Source of the DNA: Mycobacterium dioxanotrophicus
GTDB taxonomy: Bacteria; Actinomycetota; Actinomycetes; Mycobacteriales; Mycobacteriaceae
Reading direction: 5' to 3'
Length of the DNA stretch: 64,000 bases
Assembly (NCBI RefSeq): GCF_002157835.1
Contig: NZ_CP020809.1
Coordinates: 6,200,001-6,264,000 of the forward strand
Shown: piece after piece, positions 20,424-28,700 of the stretch
Position numbering within the stretch: position 1 is the first letter of the stretch
Layout: each line of letters opens with the position of its first letter
The notes under the pieces: generated by a model
Seen by the model: the letters and a program-made list of their open reading frames with translations, nothing else
Databases searched by the model: none
What the model was told of the DNA's origin: nothing
Translations under genes and position numbers: made by a program

Positions 20424-20867
20424 CTAGCCGCCTTTCTTGACCTTCAACACCTGCTTGCGCAGGCCGTCGGTGGCGGTTTCGGTGCCGCCCTTCATGGCCC
20501 GCTTGAGGATGAAGCCCGGCAGCGGCACCGCCAGATCGATGGTGATGTCGAACTTGACCCTGGTCTTGTCGCCGTCGGGCGTCAGGGTGTAGCTGGCGTC
20601 CTGTTTCTTGAGCTGCGTGGCCCGGATCAGCGTCCAGCTCACCTTGTTCTCGGCCCAGGTGTATTCGATCACCTGGGTGTCGGTGATCCCGGCGGCCTTG
20701 ATCGTCATCTTCACCCGACGCGGCCTGCCGTCCTCGTAGGTGTCCATGACCTCAGCGCTCTGGTACTGCGGAGACCAGGAGGGGGTTGCGTCGATGTCGG
20801 CGACGACGTCGAGGATCTCCTGCGGGGTCGCTTCGATCACTACTTCGCGGGAATCGCTGGTTGCCAT
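20424..20867 (-). CDS. SRPBCC family protein, paralogue 2
   Basis: 147 residues, MATSDSREVVIEATPQEILDVVADIDATPSW, aligning along its whole length with the SRPBCC protein at 14741-15184. The shared core is TRVKFDITIDLAVPLPGFILKRAMKG. A hydrophobic-ligand-binding START-like fold is predicted. It flanks the far/kdcA block on one side while the other paralogue flanks it on the other side, resembling the Rv0854-Rv0857 arrangement. Confidence 0.85.
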   Translation of the reverse strand: MATSDSREVVIEATPQEILDVVADIDATPSWSPQYQSAEVMDTYEDGRPRRVKMTIKAAGITDTQVIEYTWAENKVSWTLIRATQLKKQDASYTLTPDGDKTRVKFDITIDLAVPLPGFILKRAMKGGTETATDGLRKQVLKVKKGG

Positions 20868-20899
20868 GCGGGGAGGGTACTCGGACTACGCTCGCCGAC

Positions 20900-21247
20900 A
20901 TGACCAGTGCCGTAGATCCGACCGTGCCGCCCAGTGGCGCCGGATGTGTGGAATGCGATGCAGCGGGCGGTTGGTGGGTGCACCTGCGTCGGTGTGCGGC
21001 GTGCGGACACATCGGATGCTGCGACGATTCGCTGTCGCGCCACGCGTCGGCGCACTGGCAGGAGACCGGTCATCCAATCATCCGCTCATTCGAGCCAGGC
21101 GAAGACTGGTTCTGGGACTACTCGTCCAATCAGTACTACGACGGCCCTGAACTCGCCCCGCCCGAAAACCACCCCACCGACCAGCCCGTGCCCGGACCCC
21201 AGGGCCGCGTGCCTGCCGATTGGGCGCAACAACTGCGCGCCCGTTAG
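20900..21247 (+). CDS. UBP-type zinc finger protein
   Basis: 115 residues from the ATG at 20900. Zinc ligands are arranged as C-VEC-...-RRCAACGHIGCCDDSLSRHASAHWQETGHPI, the ZnF-UBP pattern. Bacteria lack ubiquitin, and these stand-alone UBP-finger proteins are common, uncharacterised actinobacterial proteins. The C-terminal half is Pro-rich and probably unstructured. It is divergent from the SRPBCC gene (33-base gap). Confidence 0.8.
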   Translation: MTSAVDPTVPPSGAGCVECDAAGGWWVHLRRCAACGHIGCCDDSLSRHASAHWQETGHPIIRSFEPGEDWFWDYSSNQYYDGPELAPPENHPTDQPVPGPQGRVPADWAQQLRAR

Positions 21248-21513
21248 CCCAGGCTCACACTCAAATCGCTTGCCGCACAGGCATTTCACAGCCGGTGGTG
21301 GACGGCCGGCGCGTGCGGTGGGCAGATCGGCCAGCCTCGGACCGGTGCGCGTGAACCGAAAACCGGCGATTCGTAAATCGGCTCGCCGCAGGGCGTCAAC
21401 GGCTATGGTGCGGAGGGTTTGCCCGCGCTGCCGGGGATATGCTTAGGCGTAGATCCATCGCGATATTGCTGATGTTGCAGCTGGGCCGGCGTCTCGGATG
21501 AATCGAGGTAACG

Positions 21514-24500
21514 ATGGCCGATGTCGATCCGTTCGCGACGCAGCACGATATTTCGGGCTCCGTCACGGCAGATTTGGCAGCGGCCGGATTCGAAGACGCC
21601 GTCGAGATCGGCCGCGGTGGTTTCGGCGTCGTCTACCGCTGCACCCAGCCCTCGCTCGACCGCACCGTGGCGGTCAAGGTCCTCACGGCCGACCTGGATG
21701 AAGAGAACTGTGCGCGGTTCTATCGCGAGCAGCGCGCGGTCGGCCGGATGACGGGACATCCCAACATCGTCTACGTCCTCGAGGTGGGCACCACCGACAA
21801 CGGCCATCCCTACCTCGTCATGCCCTACCACCCCCAGGACTCGCTGCACTCGCGGATCCGCGGGCACGGTCCGCTGCCGCTCAAAGATGTGTTGCGGCTC
21901 GGGGTGAAACTGGCAGGCGCCCTGGAGACCGCGCATCGCCTGGGCATCGTGCATCGCGACGTCAAGCCGGGAAACGTCCTGCTCACCGATTACGGCGAGC
22001 CGGCCCTGACCGACTTCGGCATCGCGCACGTCGCGGGAGGTTTCGAGACCGCCAGCGGTGTCGTGACGGGTTCCCCGGCGTTCGCCGCACCGGAGACCAT
22101 CCTGGGCCATGCGCCGACCCCGGCCGCCGACGTCTACGGCCTGGGTGCGACCCTGTTCGCGGCGCTCACCGGTCACGCCGCCTACGAACGGCGCAGCGGT
22201 GAACAGGTGGTGGCCCAGTTCATGAGGATCACCAACGAGCCCGTTCCGAACCTTCGGGAACACGGCATTCCCGAGGACGTCAGCGTGATCATCGAACAAG
22301 CGATGTCCGCCGACCCGGAACACCGACCATCGGCTGCGGAACTGGGCCACAACCTGCGTGAGGCCCAACGCCACCATGGCTTCGCGGTCGACGAGATGCC
22401 CGTGCAGGCCGAACTGGGGGCGGCTGGGCAGGACACGACGTGGAAACCCGAGTCACCGTCGGGTGCGCGCCCCAAGGGCAACCTTCCGGCCGAACTCACG
22501 AATTTCATCGGACGACGACGTGCCATCGCCAAGATCAAGCGGCTGCTCTCGACCTCGCGGCTGGTCACCCTCACCGGCGTCGGCGGTGCGGGCAAGACCC
22601 GGCTGTCTCAGCGAGTCGCCGCGGATCTGCAACGCACCTTTCCCGACGGCGTGTGGTTCGTGGAGCTGGCGGAGCTCAAGGACGAGGCCCTGCTCGCCCA
22701 AACCATCGCGAGCACTCTCGGGCTACACAACCGCAGCGGACGATTGCCCACCCCTGCCCTGGTGGAGTATCTGTCGGACCGAAACCTGCTGCTCGTGCTG
22801 GACAACTGCGAGCACCTGCGCGACGCCTGCGCCGTGATCGCCGAGGCGGTGCTCTACGGCGCGGCCGGGGTACGCATCCTCGCCACCAGCAGGCAGGCCC
22901 TCGGGCTCACCGGGGAACACATCTTCCAGATTCCGACGATGTCGATGCCCGACGAGGCGCGGCTGCCACCGGACGAACTCGGCCAGTACGAGGCGGTCAC
23001 GCTGTTCGTCGACCGGGCGACCGCGGTGCAGCCGGAGTTCGCGCTCAACGAGGGCAACGCCGAGACGATCTCGCGCATCTGCCAGCGGCTGGACGGCATC
23101 CCGCTGGCCATCGAACTGACGGCGGTGCGGCTTCGCGCCCTGTCCCCCACCGAGATCCTGCATCGGCTCGAGGACCGCTTCCGGCTGCTCACCGGCGGCA
23201 GCCCGGGGGTGCTGCCCCGGCATCAAACGCTGCGGGCATCGCTCGAATGGAGCCATGCGCTGTGCTCGGAGCAGGAGAGGCTGCTGTGGGCGCGGCTGTC
23301 GGTGTTCGCCGGCGGATTCACCCTGTCCGCGGCGGAAGCGATCTGCTCGAGCGACGAACTCGACGAGTGGGACGTGCTCGGTGTGCTGGAGACGTTGGTG
23401 GACAAGTCGATCGTGATCGCCGAACAGGTCGACGATCACCTGCGGTACCGATTGCTGGAGACCATCCGCCAGTACGGACTGGAGCGGCTGCGTGCCGGCG
23501 GCGGAGAGCAGGCGCAGCGCAGACGCCACCGTGACTACTTCGCCGACCTGGTCGAACAGGCCCGCGCGAACTGGCTGGGCCCCGAGCAGGCGCGGCGGCT
23601 CAGTGCGCTGCAGCATGAACACGGCAACCTCCGTGCCGCGCTCGAGTTCTGCTTCACGGAACCGGACGAGGCCGCACCCGGCCTGCAGATGGCCAGCGCG
23701 TTGTGGTTTTTCTGGATCGCGACCGGGTTGACCAGCGAAGGTCGCCGCTGGCTGGAACGCGGGCTCGCACTGGACAAGGAGCCCAGCGAAATTCGCGCCC
23801 GGGCGCTGTGGGTCGCCGGATACCTGTGCACGCTCGAAGAGAACATCGCCGCAGCCGGGGCGCTGCTCCAGGAGTGCGTGCCGCTCGCCGGGCAGCTCGG
23901 CGACGCCGATGCGGCCGCGTGGGCCGTACAGCTGGACGGGATGACGAAGATGTCCCAGGGCGACCTGCCCGCAGCGCGGCGTCTGCTCGCCGAGGCGCTT
24001 GACCAGCACCACGCCACCGGCAGCAGGCTCGGCACCCTCGACACCAGCTTCTACCTCGTCGGTGTCACCGCGTTGCTCGGCGACACGGAGTCGGCCATGC
24101 AGGTCTGTACCGACGCCGTCACGTTGTGCGACAGCCTCGGCGAGCGCTGGCTGAAGTCGTACATGCTGTGGGACCGCGCGCTCGTCGCGTGGCTGCACGG
24201 CGACGTCGCAGGGGCCGCCGAATCGGCGCGGGACAGCATGCGACTGGCCCGTGAGTTCAGTGAGCAGTGGGTGATCGCCTTCTGCCTGGAGATCCTGGCC
24301 TGGGCAGCCGGCGGCGAGCCGGTGCCCGAGCGCGCGGCCCGGCTGCTCGGTGCGGCCGACCGGTTGTGGCGTCGGACCGGAGCACCGCTGTTCGGCATGC
24401 GCCATCTCGTCTCGGTGCACGATCAGCAGCAGGAGCGGGTCCAGAAAGCCCTGGGACGCAAGGTATATGACGCGGAGTTCGGGCGCGGCCACCAGATGCA

Positions 24501-24774
24501 CACCGACGCCGCGATCCGGTATGCACTCGACGAACGCGCGCCGGCGACAGCCGCACCGCGGCCGGACGGTGCGCTGACCCGACGGGAAAACGAGGTCGCC
24601 GCCCTGATCGCCGAAGGCAAGACCAACAAGGAAATCGCCGCGAAGCTGTTGATCGCGCGCCGCACCGTGGAGGCCCATATCGAGCACATTCTCGGCAAGC
24701 TGGGCTTCATCTCCCGCACCCAGATCGCGGTATGGGTTGTCGAGCAGCGCGAAAAGGGTTCCGGGACACCCTGA
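21514..24774 (+). CDS. Ser/Thr protein kinase fused to NTPase and LuxR-type DNA-binding domain (PknK-like)
   Basis: 1086 residues. Kinase domain ~25-285: glycine loop IGRGGFGVVY, Lys55 in VAVKVL, HRDVKPGN with Asp149, DFG in LTDFGIAH. ATPase domain from ~325: P-loop GVGGAGKTRL (Lys361), followed by LLLVLDNCEHLRDA and ATSRQAL, as in AfsR/NB-ARC-type regulators. TPR-like helices run from ~620 to 990. The LuxR HTH at ~1023-1080 has LTRRENEVAALIAEGKTNKEIAAKLLIARRTVEAHIEHIL. The kinase part is very like mycobacterial PknK, but the ATPase is of the LuxR-cyclase-like type (Rv0386/Rv0890c style) rather than the MalT type that I recall in PknK. It probably couples phosphorylation to transcription. Confidence 0.92.
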   Translation: MADVDPFATQHDISGSVTADLAAAGFEDAVEIGRGGFGVVYRCTQPSLDRTVAVKVLTADLDEENCARFYREQRAVGRMTGHPNIVYVLEVGTTDNGHPYLVMPYHPQDSLHSRIRGHGPLPLKDVLRLGVKLAGALETAHRLGIVHRDVKPGNVLLTDYGEPALTDFGIAHVAGGFETASGVVTGSPAFAAPETILGHAPTPAADVYGLGATLFAALTGHAAYERRSGEQVVAQFMRITNEPVPNLREHGIPEDVSVIIEQAMSADPEHRPSAAELGHNLREAQRHHGFAVDEMPVQAELGAAGQDTTWKPESPSGARPKGNLPAELTNFIGRRRAIAKIKRLLSTSRLVTLTGVGGAGKTRLSQRVAADLQRTFPDGVWFVELAELKDEALLAQTIASTLGLHNRSGRLPTPALVEYLSDRNLLLVLDNCEHLRDACAVIAEAVLYGAAGVRILATSRQALGLTGEHIFQIPTMSMPDEARLPPDELGQYEAVTLFVDRATAVQPEFALNEGNAETISRICQRLDGIPLAIELTAVRLRALSPTEILHRLEDRFRLLTGGSPGVLPRHQTLRASLEWSHALCSEQERLLWARLSVFAGGFTLSAAEAICSSDELDEWDVLGVLETLVDKSIVIAEQVDDHLRYRLLETIRQYGLERLRAGGGEQAQRRRHRDYFADLVEQARANWLGPEQARRLSALQHEHGNLRAALEFCFTEPDEAAPGLQMASALWFFWIATGLTSEGRRWLERGLALDKEPSEIRARALWVAGYLCTLEENIAAAGALLQECVPLAGQLGDADAAAWAVQLDGMTKMSQGDLPAARRLLAEALDQHHATGSRLGTLDTSFYLVGVTALLGDTESAMQVCTDAVTLCDSLGERWLKSYMLWDRALVAWLHGDVAGAAESARDSMRLAREFSEQWVIAFCLEILAWAAGGEPVPERAARLLGAADRLWRRTGAPLFGMRHLVSVHDQQQERVQKALGRKVYDAEFGRGHQMHTDAAIRYALDERAPATAAPRPDGALTRRENEVAALIAEGKTNKEIAAKLLIARRTVEAHIEHILGKLGFISRTQIAVWVVEQREKGSGTP

Positions 24775-24777
24775 GCG

Positions 24778-25755
24778 TCAGTGGCGCCGGAACCGTTGGG
24801 CCAGTTGCTCGTCGGCTTCCCACCACAGCGCGGGCCGGGCCGGTTCCTCGGCGGCCTCGGTTTCCCTGGGTTCGTCGACCGTGTCGGTTTCCTTGGTTTT
24901 CTCGGCCTCGGCAGCTTCGGCGCGGTCCAGCTCGGCGTCGACCTCGGCGGCATGTGCCTTCTCATCAGCCGACAGCGCCCGCATCAACACGATGAGGAAC
25001 GGCACCCCCAGCACGTCGCCGAGAATCCACAGCACGCCCGCGCCGATCACCTGGTCCATCCGCGCGCTCGGACCCCAATCCCGGTGCAGTGCCGCGTAGT
25101 ACGCGGGAGCGATCAACGGGCCGAGCCACAGCACGATGCCGAGGACGCCGTCGCCGATCGACTCCACCACACTGATCAGCAACGAGATCAGCTGGGAGTA
25201 CCGCCGGGGCACCGGATCGGCCTGCAGGCGGGCATAGAAGTAGCCGAAACCGATGAGCACCAACAGTATTCGCGTGGCCGCCGCCACTGCGAGCTGCTGC
25301 AACGCGGCGGTGTACCACGGCGTCAGGTACAGCAGCCAGGGCGTACCCAGCATGGCGATCGACGTGGTGGCCGGGTGCAGCAGCACCCGCGCGACCCGAC
25401 CCGCCAGCAGCCGATCCAGCCTGTCTCGTCCTGCGGCGGGCAGGCTGGCGCGCAAGGCGGTGACCGGCGTCGCCGAGGCCAGGAAAAACGGGACCACCAG
25501 CAGCAGCAGCACCACCTGCAGGGCCCGCACCCAGAACAGCACGTACGCGTAGACCCCGACCATGCTGACCGTGGCCAGCAGCCAGAGCACCATGGAGACG
25601 CCGAAACACCACACGGGCCTGCCGCGCAGACCGCTGCGCCGGACACACCACCCGTAACCGACCGCCAGCGCCAGCACCACGACCACCGACACCGCGTCGA
25701 ACTGCCACGACGTCAGGACGGCCTGCAATGTCAGGGGTCCGACCTCGGTTCGCAT
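24778..25755 (-). CDS. CtaG-like cytochrome c oxidase assembly membrane protein
   Basis: 325 residues with about seven to nine membrane helices (LTSWQFDAVSVVVVLALAVGYGW, LWLLATVSMVGVYAYVLFWVRALQ, LLLLVVPFFLASATPV and others) and a charged C-terminal tail of about 60 residues rich in Glu and Ala. It matches the actinobacterial CtaG/cytochrome c oxidase assembly family, which aids copper delivery to the oxidase. No copper operon lies nearby. Its stop is four bases from the stop of the kinase gene. Confidence 0.8.
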   Translation of the reverse strand: MRTEVGPLTLQAVLTSWQFDAVSVVVVLALAVGYGWCVRRSGLRGRPVWCFGVSMVLWLLATVSMVGVYAYVLFWVRALQVVLLLLVVPFFLASATPVTALRASLPAAGRDRLDRLLAGRVARVLLHPATTSIAMLGTPWLLYLTPWYTAALQQLAVAAATRILLVLIGFGYFYARLQADPVPRRYSQLISLLISVVESIGDGVLGIVLWLGPLIAPAYYAALHRDWGPSARMDQVIGAGVLWILGDVLGVPFLIVLMRALSADEKAHAAEVDAELDRAEAAEAEKTKETDTVDEPRETEAAEEPARPALWWEADEQLAQRFRRH

Positions 25756-25803
25756 GGGCGACAGTATGCGACCGGTACCTGTCAGTGAGCCGTGTGTCGA
25801 CTG

Positions 25804-27366
25804 TCAGGCGGTGTCGGCGAGAACAGCTTTGGCGGCATTGTAGCCGGGGATGAAGGTGATGCCGGGCCCGCCGTGGCAACCGGCGCTCCCGAGATAGAGG
25901 CCGGCCACGGGAATCGGCTGGTCGACGTGGCCGCGCGGGCCGGGGCGGTTACGGCCCATCTGTTCGGGGTGGATCAGGCCGTGGCAGTAGTCCCCGCCGG
26001 GTGCGCCGAACATGGTGCCCATATGGCGGGGCGTGAAGGTCGTGTGCAGCACGATCCGGCTTTCGAAATCCGGCGCCAGCCGGGTGATCTTGTCGATGAC
26101 CCGTCGGCCCATCTCGGCTTTCAGCTCGCCGTAGCTCGACGCGGATTCCTCGACGGGGAACCACAGCGCGAACGCGGAGGCCGCATGCTTGCCCGCGGGC
26201 GCCAGGGTCGGGTCGTGCGCCGACGGGATCTGGAAGGCGACGGCCGGATCGTCGGGGACGATGCCCTTCCTGGCGTTCAACCACTGCTGCTGAAGCTCCT
26301 CAGGTGTGCTGAAAATCCCGATGGCCGCTTGCATTTCGGGATCATTGAGCAACTCGTACGGCGCGGCGAAGGTGGGTGCCCCGTCGAGTGCGAAGTGCAT
26401 CTGCAGGTAGCTGCCTCGATGGTCGACGCGGGCGAACCGGTCCCGCATCTCGCTGGGCACGGCGTCGGAGGCGAGCAGCCGGTTGACGGTGAGGTCCGGG
26501 GCAACGGCGGAGACCACCACGGGCGCGCTGACGGTCGACCCGTCCGCCAGCCGTACGCCGGTGACGCGACCGGTGTCGACGAGAATCTCCGCGACCGCGG
26601 CGTTGAGCCGCACTTCCCCGCCGGCGTCGGTCAGCAGTGCGTACAGATGTTCGGTGAGCGCACCGATACCGCCCGCGAGTTTCTTCATCAGCATGGCGTT
26701 CTCGTCGGGTACCGCCAGCCCGTAGGCCAATGCCGCAGCGCTGCCGGGGGTTTCGGGGCCGCGGTAGGTGGTGTTGACAGCCAGGAAGGCCAGCATGCCG
26801 CGCAGCGCGCCGTGTTTCTCGCGGTCCGGCAGGTAGCGGTCCAGCACGTCGCTGACCGACCCGAACAGCAGATCGTCGATCGCAGAACGTTCGAGTTCGG
26901 TTGTGGCGCAGGCATACATCTCGTCGATGCTGCGCGGCGGGCGGGCGGCGTCGAAGCGACCCAACGCGCGCGTGGGCGCCTGGCTCCAGGCCATCAGCCC
27001 GGCCATGCCCATCACGGCGTCCGCGCCGTGCACCTCGCCCAGGTGGGTGAGCATCTTCATGGGATCGGCGTAGTAGATCACCGGCGCATCCCCGGTGCCG
27101 CGCAACGACACCGACATCACCTCGAGGTCGACGGTCGGCAGCGTCTCGAGGCCGAGTTCGCGGCTCACCACCGCCGAGGTGGGGAATTGCAGCGATCCGG
27201 CGATCTCGAACCGGTAGCCGTCGAACAGCTCGACCGTGGACGCCATGCCGCCGGCGTAGCGCTTGGCCTCCAAACACACGGTGTGCAGGCCGGCGCGCTG
27301 CAGCAGCGCCGCGGCCGTCAGCCCGTTGTGGCCGGAGCCGATGACGATCGCGTCGAAGTCCGCCAT
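25804..27366 (-). CDS. FAD-dependent oxidoreductase, phytoene desaturase / carotenoid ketolase-like
   Basis: 520 residues. The N-terminal dinucleotide fold AIVIGSGHNGLTAAALLQRAG and the C-terminal FAD segment PIPVAGLYLGSAGCHGGPGI...GYNAAKAV are those of CrtI/CrtO-type amine-oxidase-superfamily enzymes. No phytoene synthase or other carotenoid gene is nearby, so the substrate may be another lipid. A perfect inverted repeat lies directly upstream, between it and the co-directional TetR gene, and a related site lies in front of TetR. Confidence 0.85.
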   Translation of the reverse strand: MADFDAIVIGSGHNGLTAAALLQRAGLHTVCLEAKRYAGGMASTVELFDGYRFEIAGSLQFPTSAVVSRELGLETLPTVDLEVMSVSLRGTGDAPVIYYADPMKMLTHLGEVHGADAVMGMAGLMAWSQAPTRALGRFDAARPPRSIDEMYACATTELERSAIDDLLFGSVSDVLDRYLPDREKHGALRGMLAFLAVNTTYRGPETPGSAAALAYGLAVPDENAMLMKKLAGGIGALTEHLYALLTDAGGEVRLNAAVAEILVDTGRVTGVRLADGSTVSAPVVVSAVAPDLTVNRLLASDAVPSEMRDRFARVDHRGSYLQMHFALDGAPTFAAPYELLNDPEMQAAIGIFSTPEELQQQWLNARKGIVPDDPAVAFQIPSAHDPTLAPAGKHAASAFALWFPVEESASSYGELKAEMGRRVIDKITRLAPDFESRIVLHTTFTPRHMGTMFGAPGGDYCHGLIHPEQMGRNRPGPRGHVDQPIPVAGLYLGSAGCHGGPGITFIPGYNAAKAVLADTA

Positions 27367-27390
27367 CGGCTGAGGCTGGCACGGTCACCA

Positions 27391-27414
27391 TGTTTTGTCA
27401 ATAATGACAAAACA
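27391..27414. promoter_or_regulatory. TetR operator candidate upstream of FAD oxidoreductase
   Basis: TGTTTTGTCA and TGACAAAACA form a perfect 10+10 inverted repeat around a 4-base centre (ATAA). It lies 25 bases before the oxidoreductase start and abuts the TetR stop. The core TGTCAAT/ATTGACA-type half-sites recur in front of TetR at 28059-28072. Confidence 0.8.
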
Positions 27415-28032
27415 TCAGGCGTCGGTCGGGATGACACCGTCCCGCAACGACTCCAGCGCAGCCCGGCACAACCGCGCCAGCTCCGGTAGCGACCGCTCAC
27501 CCGCCTCGTCACCGAGCATCCAGAACTCCATCGCGCCGAACACCGCCGCGGCGATGCAGCGCGCGGCCACCGTGAGCCGCAACTGATCGTCCACACCCGG
27601 CCCCGGCGGGTCGTCGTGCGCGAGCCGCTCTCGGACCGCCTCGGCGAAATCCACCTCGACCTGCCGGATGTGCCGGACGATCCGGCCGGGGTCGAGCTCG
27701 GCCGCCCGCATCGCGGCGATCTTGGTCACCGCGTCAACGTCGTACGGGAAAGCCAGGATTGCCGATTGCACGGAGTCGATCACCGATTCGCCGGGCGGTC
27801 GGTCGGCCAGCGCGGCGCGAAACCAGTGCAGCCCGGCGTCGTAGTCGGCGAACAGCAGATCGTGCTTGGAAGTGAAGTGCCGGTAGAAGGTCCTCAGCGA
27901 CACCCCGGCGTCCGCGGCGATCTGCTCGGCCGAGGTTTCCTCGACGCCCTGGGCCAGGAACCGCACCAGCGCAGCCTGCCGCAGCGCCTCGCGGGTGCGT
28001 TCGCTGCGCGCCGTCTGTGCCGGCCGGACCAT
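27415..28032 (-). CDS. TetR family regulator
   Basis: 205 residues from the ATG at 28032 (another in-frame ATG is at 28050). The N-terminal HTH reads ALVRFLAQGVEETSAEQIAADAGVSLRTFYRHFTSKHDLLF; the helical C-terminal domain resembles the mycobacterial TetR_C group. It is co-directional with the FAD oxidoreductase (48 bases on) and divergent from the DUF2834 gene. Two matching palindromes, one at each promoter, point to autoregulation and joint control of both neighbours. Confidence 0.9.
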   Translation of the reverse strand: MVRPAQTARSERTREALRQAALVRFLAQGVEETSAEQIAADAGVSLRTFYRHFTSKHDLLFADYDAGLHWFRAALADRPPGESVIDSVQSAILAFPYDVDAVTKIAAMRAAELDPGRIVRHIRQVEVDFAEAVRERLAHDDPPGPGVDDQLRLTVAARCIAAAVFGAMEFWMLGDEAGERSLPELARLCRAALESLRDGVIPTDA

Positions 28033-28058
28033 GCGGGTAACGTACCGCATCCCAGTAA

Positions 28059-28072
28059 TGTCAATATTGACA
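28059..28072. promoter_or_regulatory. TetR operator candidate in the TetR/DUF2834 divergent gap
   Basis: TGTCAATATTGACA is a perfect 14-base palindrome, with AAAA on one flank, matching the core of the 27391-27414 site. It sits between the TetR start (28032) and the DUF2834 start (28102), so one bound dimer could control both. Confidence 0.8.
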
Positions 28073-28101
28073 AAACTTTCCTCGCGTGGTGACACTCGGC
28101 T

Positions 28102-28572
28102 ATGGTCTCGCTGATCGTCCACGCGGCTTTGGGCATCATCACCATCGTGCTGATCGTCCGGTTGAACCCGGCGGTCTTCACCCGCGTCCCAGCAGGCCCG
28201 AAGGTGTCGACGCTGGAGGCCGTGTTCTACGTCGTCGGCATCGCGTCACTCCCGCTGACCTGGTATTTCAACATTCGCTACGTCTACGAATACGCCGCCA
28301 ACCCCTTCTGGGGACAGGGCTCCTGGGGTGAGTTCCTGCGGCTCGGATACACCAACCCCGCCGCGGGGTCCGCGAGCTCCGACTACACCGTAGGCAACGT
28401 CATCCTGCTCCCGCTGTTCACCATCATCGACGGCCGCAGACGCGGAATCCGGTATCCCTGGCTGTATTTCGTGTCCAGCCTGTTCACCAACTTCGCCTTC
28501 GCCTGGGCGTTCTACCTCGCCACCGCCGAACGGCAACGCCGCCACCAGGAATCGGGGGTCGCCGTCGGCTGA
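28102..28572 (+). CDS. DUF2834 membrane protein
   Basis: 156 residues with four hydrophobic segments: LIVHAALGIITIVLIVRL, TLEAVFYVVGIASLPLTWYF, VGNVILLPLFTII and LYFVSSLFTNFAFAWAFYLA. The pattern and FNIRYVYE match the DUF2834 family of small inner-membrane proteins of unknown function. Divergent from TetR and sharing its operator, so it probably belongs to the same response as the FAD oxidoreductase. Confidence 0.75.
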   Translation: MVSLIVHAALGIITIVLIVRLNPAVFTRVPAGPKVSTLEAVFYVVGIASLPLTWYFNIRYVYEYAANPFWGQGSWGEFLRLGYTNPAAGSASSDYTVGNVILLPLFTIIDGRRRGIRYPWLYFVSSLFTNFAFAWAFYLATAERQRRHQESGVAVG

Positions 28573-28700
28573 GCCCGGCCCTCGACGCGCAATCTGTGGA
28601 TCGTGCAAGGAAACGTCGGGATCCGGGCCTGGCCCCTTCTCCCGCAGGTGACCGGCCTCACATCATGGGCAACACCTACAACCGGCGGGGAGGCACGACA

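Noticed and set aside
25804..27366. A carotenoid biosynthesis cluster
   Set aside because: Only one CrtI/CrtO-like enzyme is present, with no phytoene synthase, GGPP synthase or cyclase nearby.
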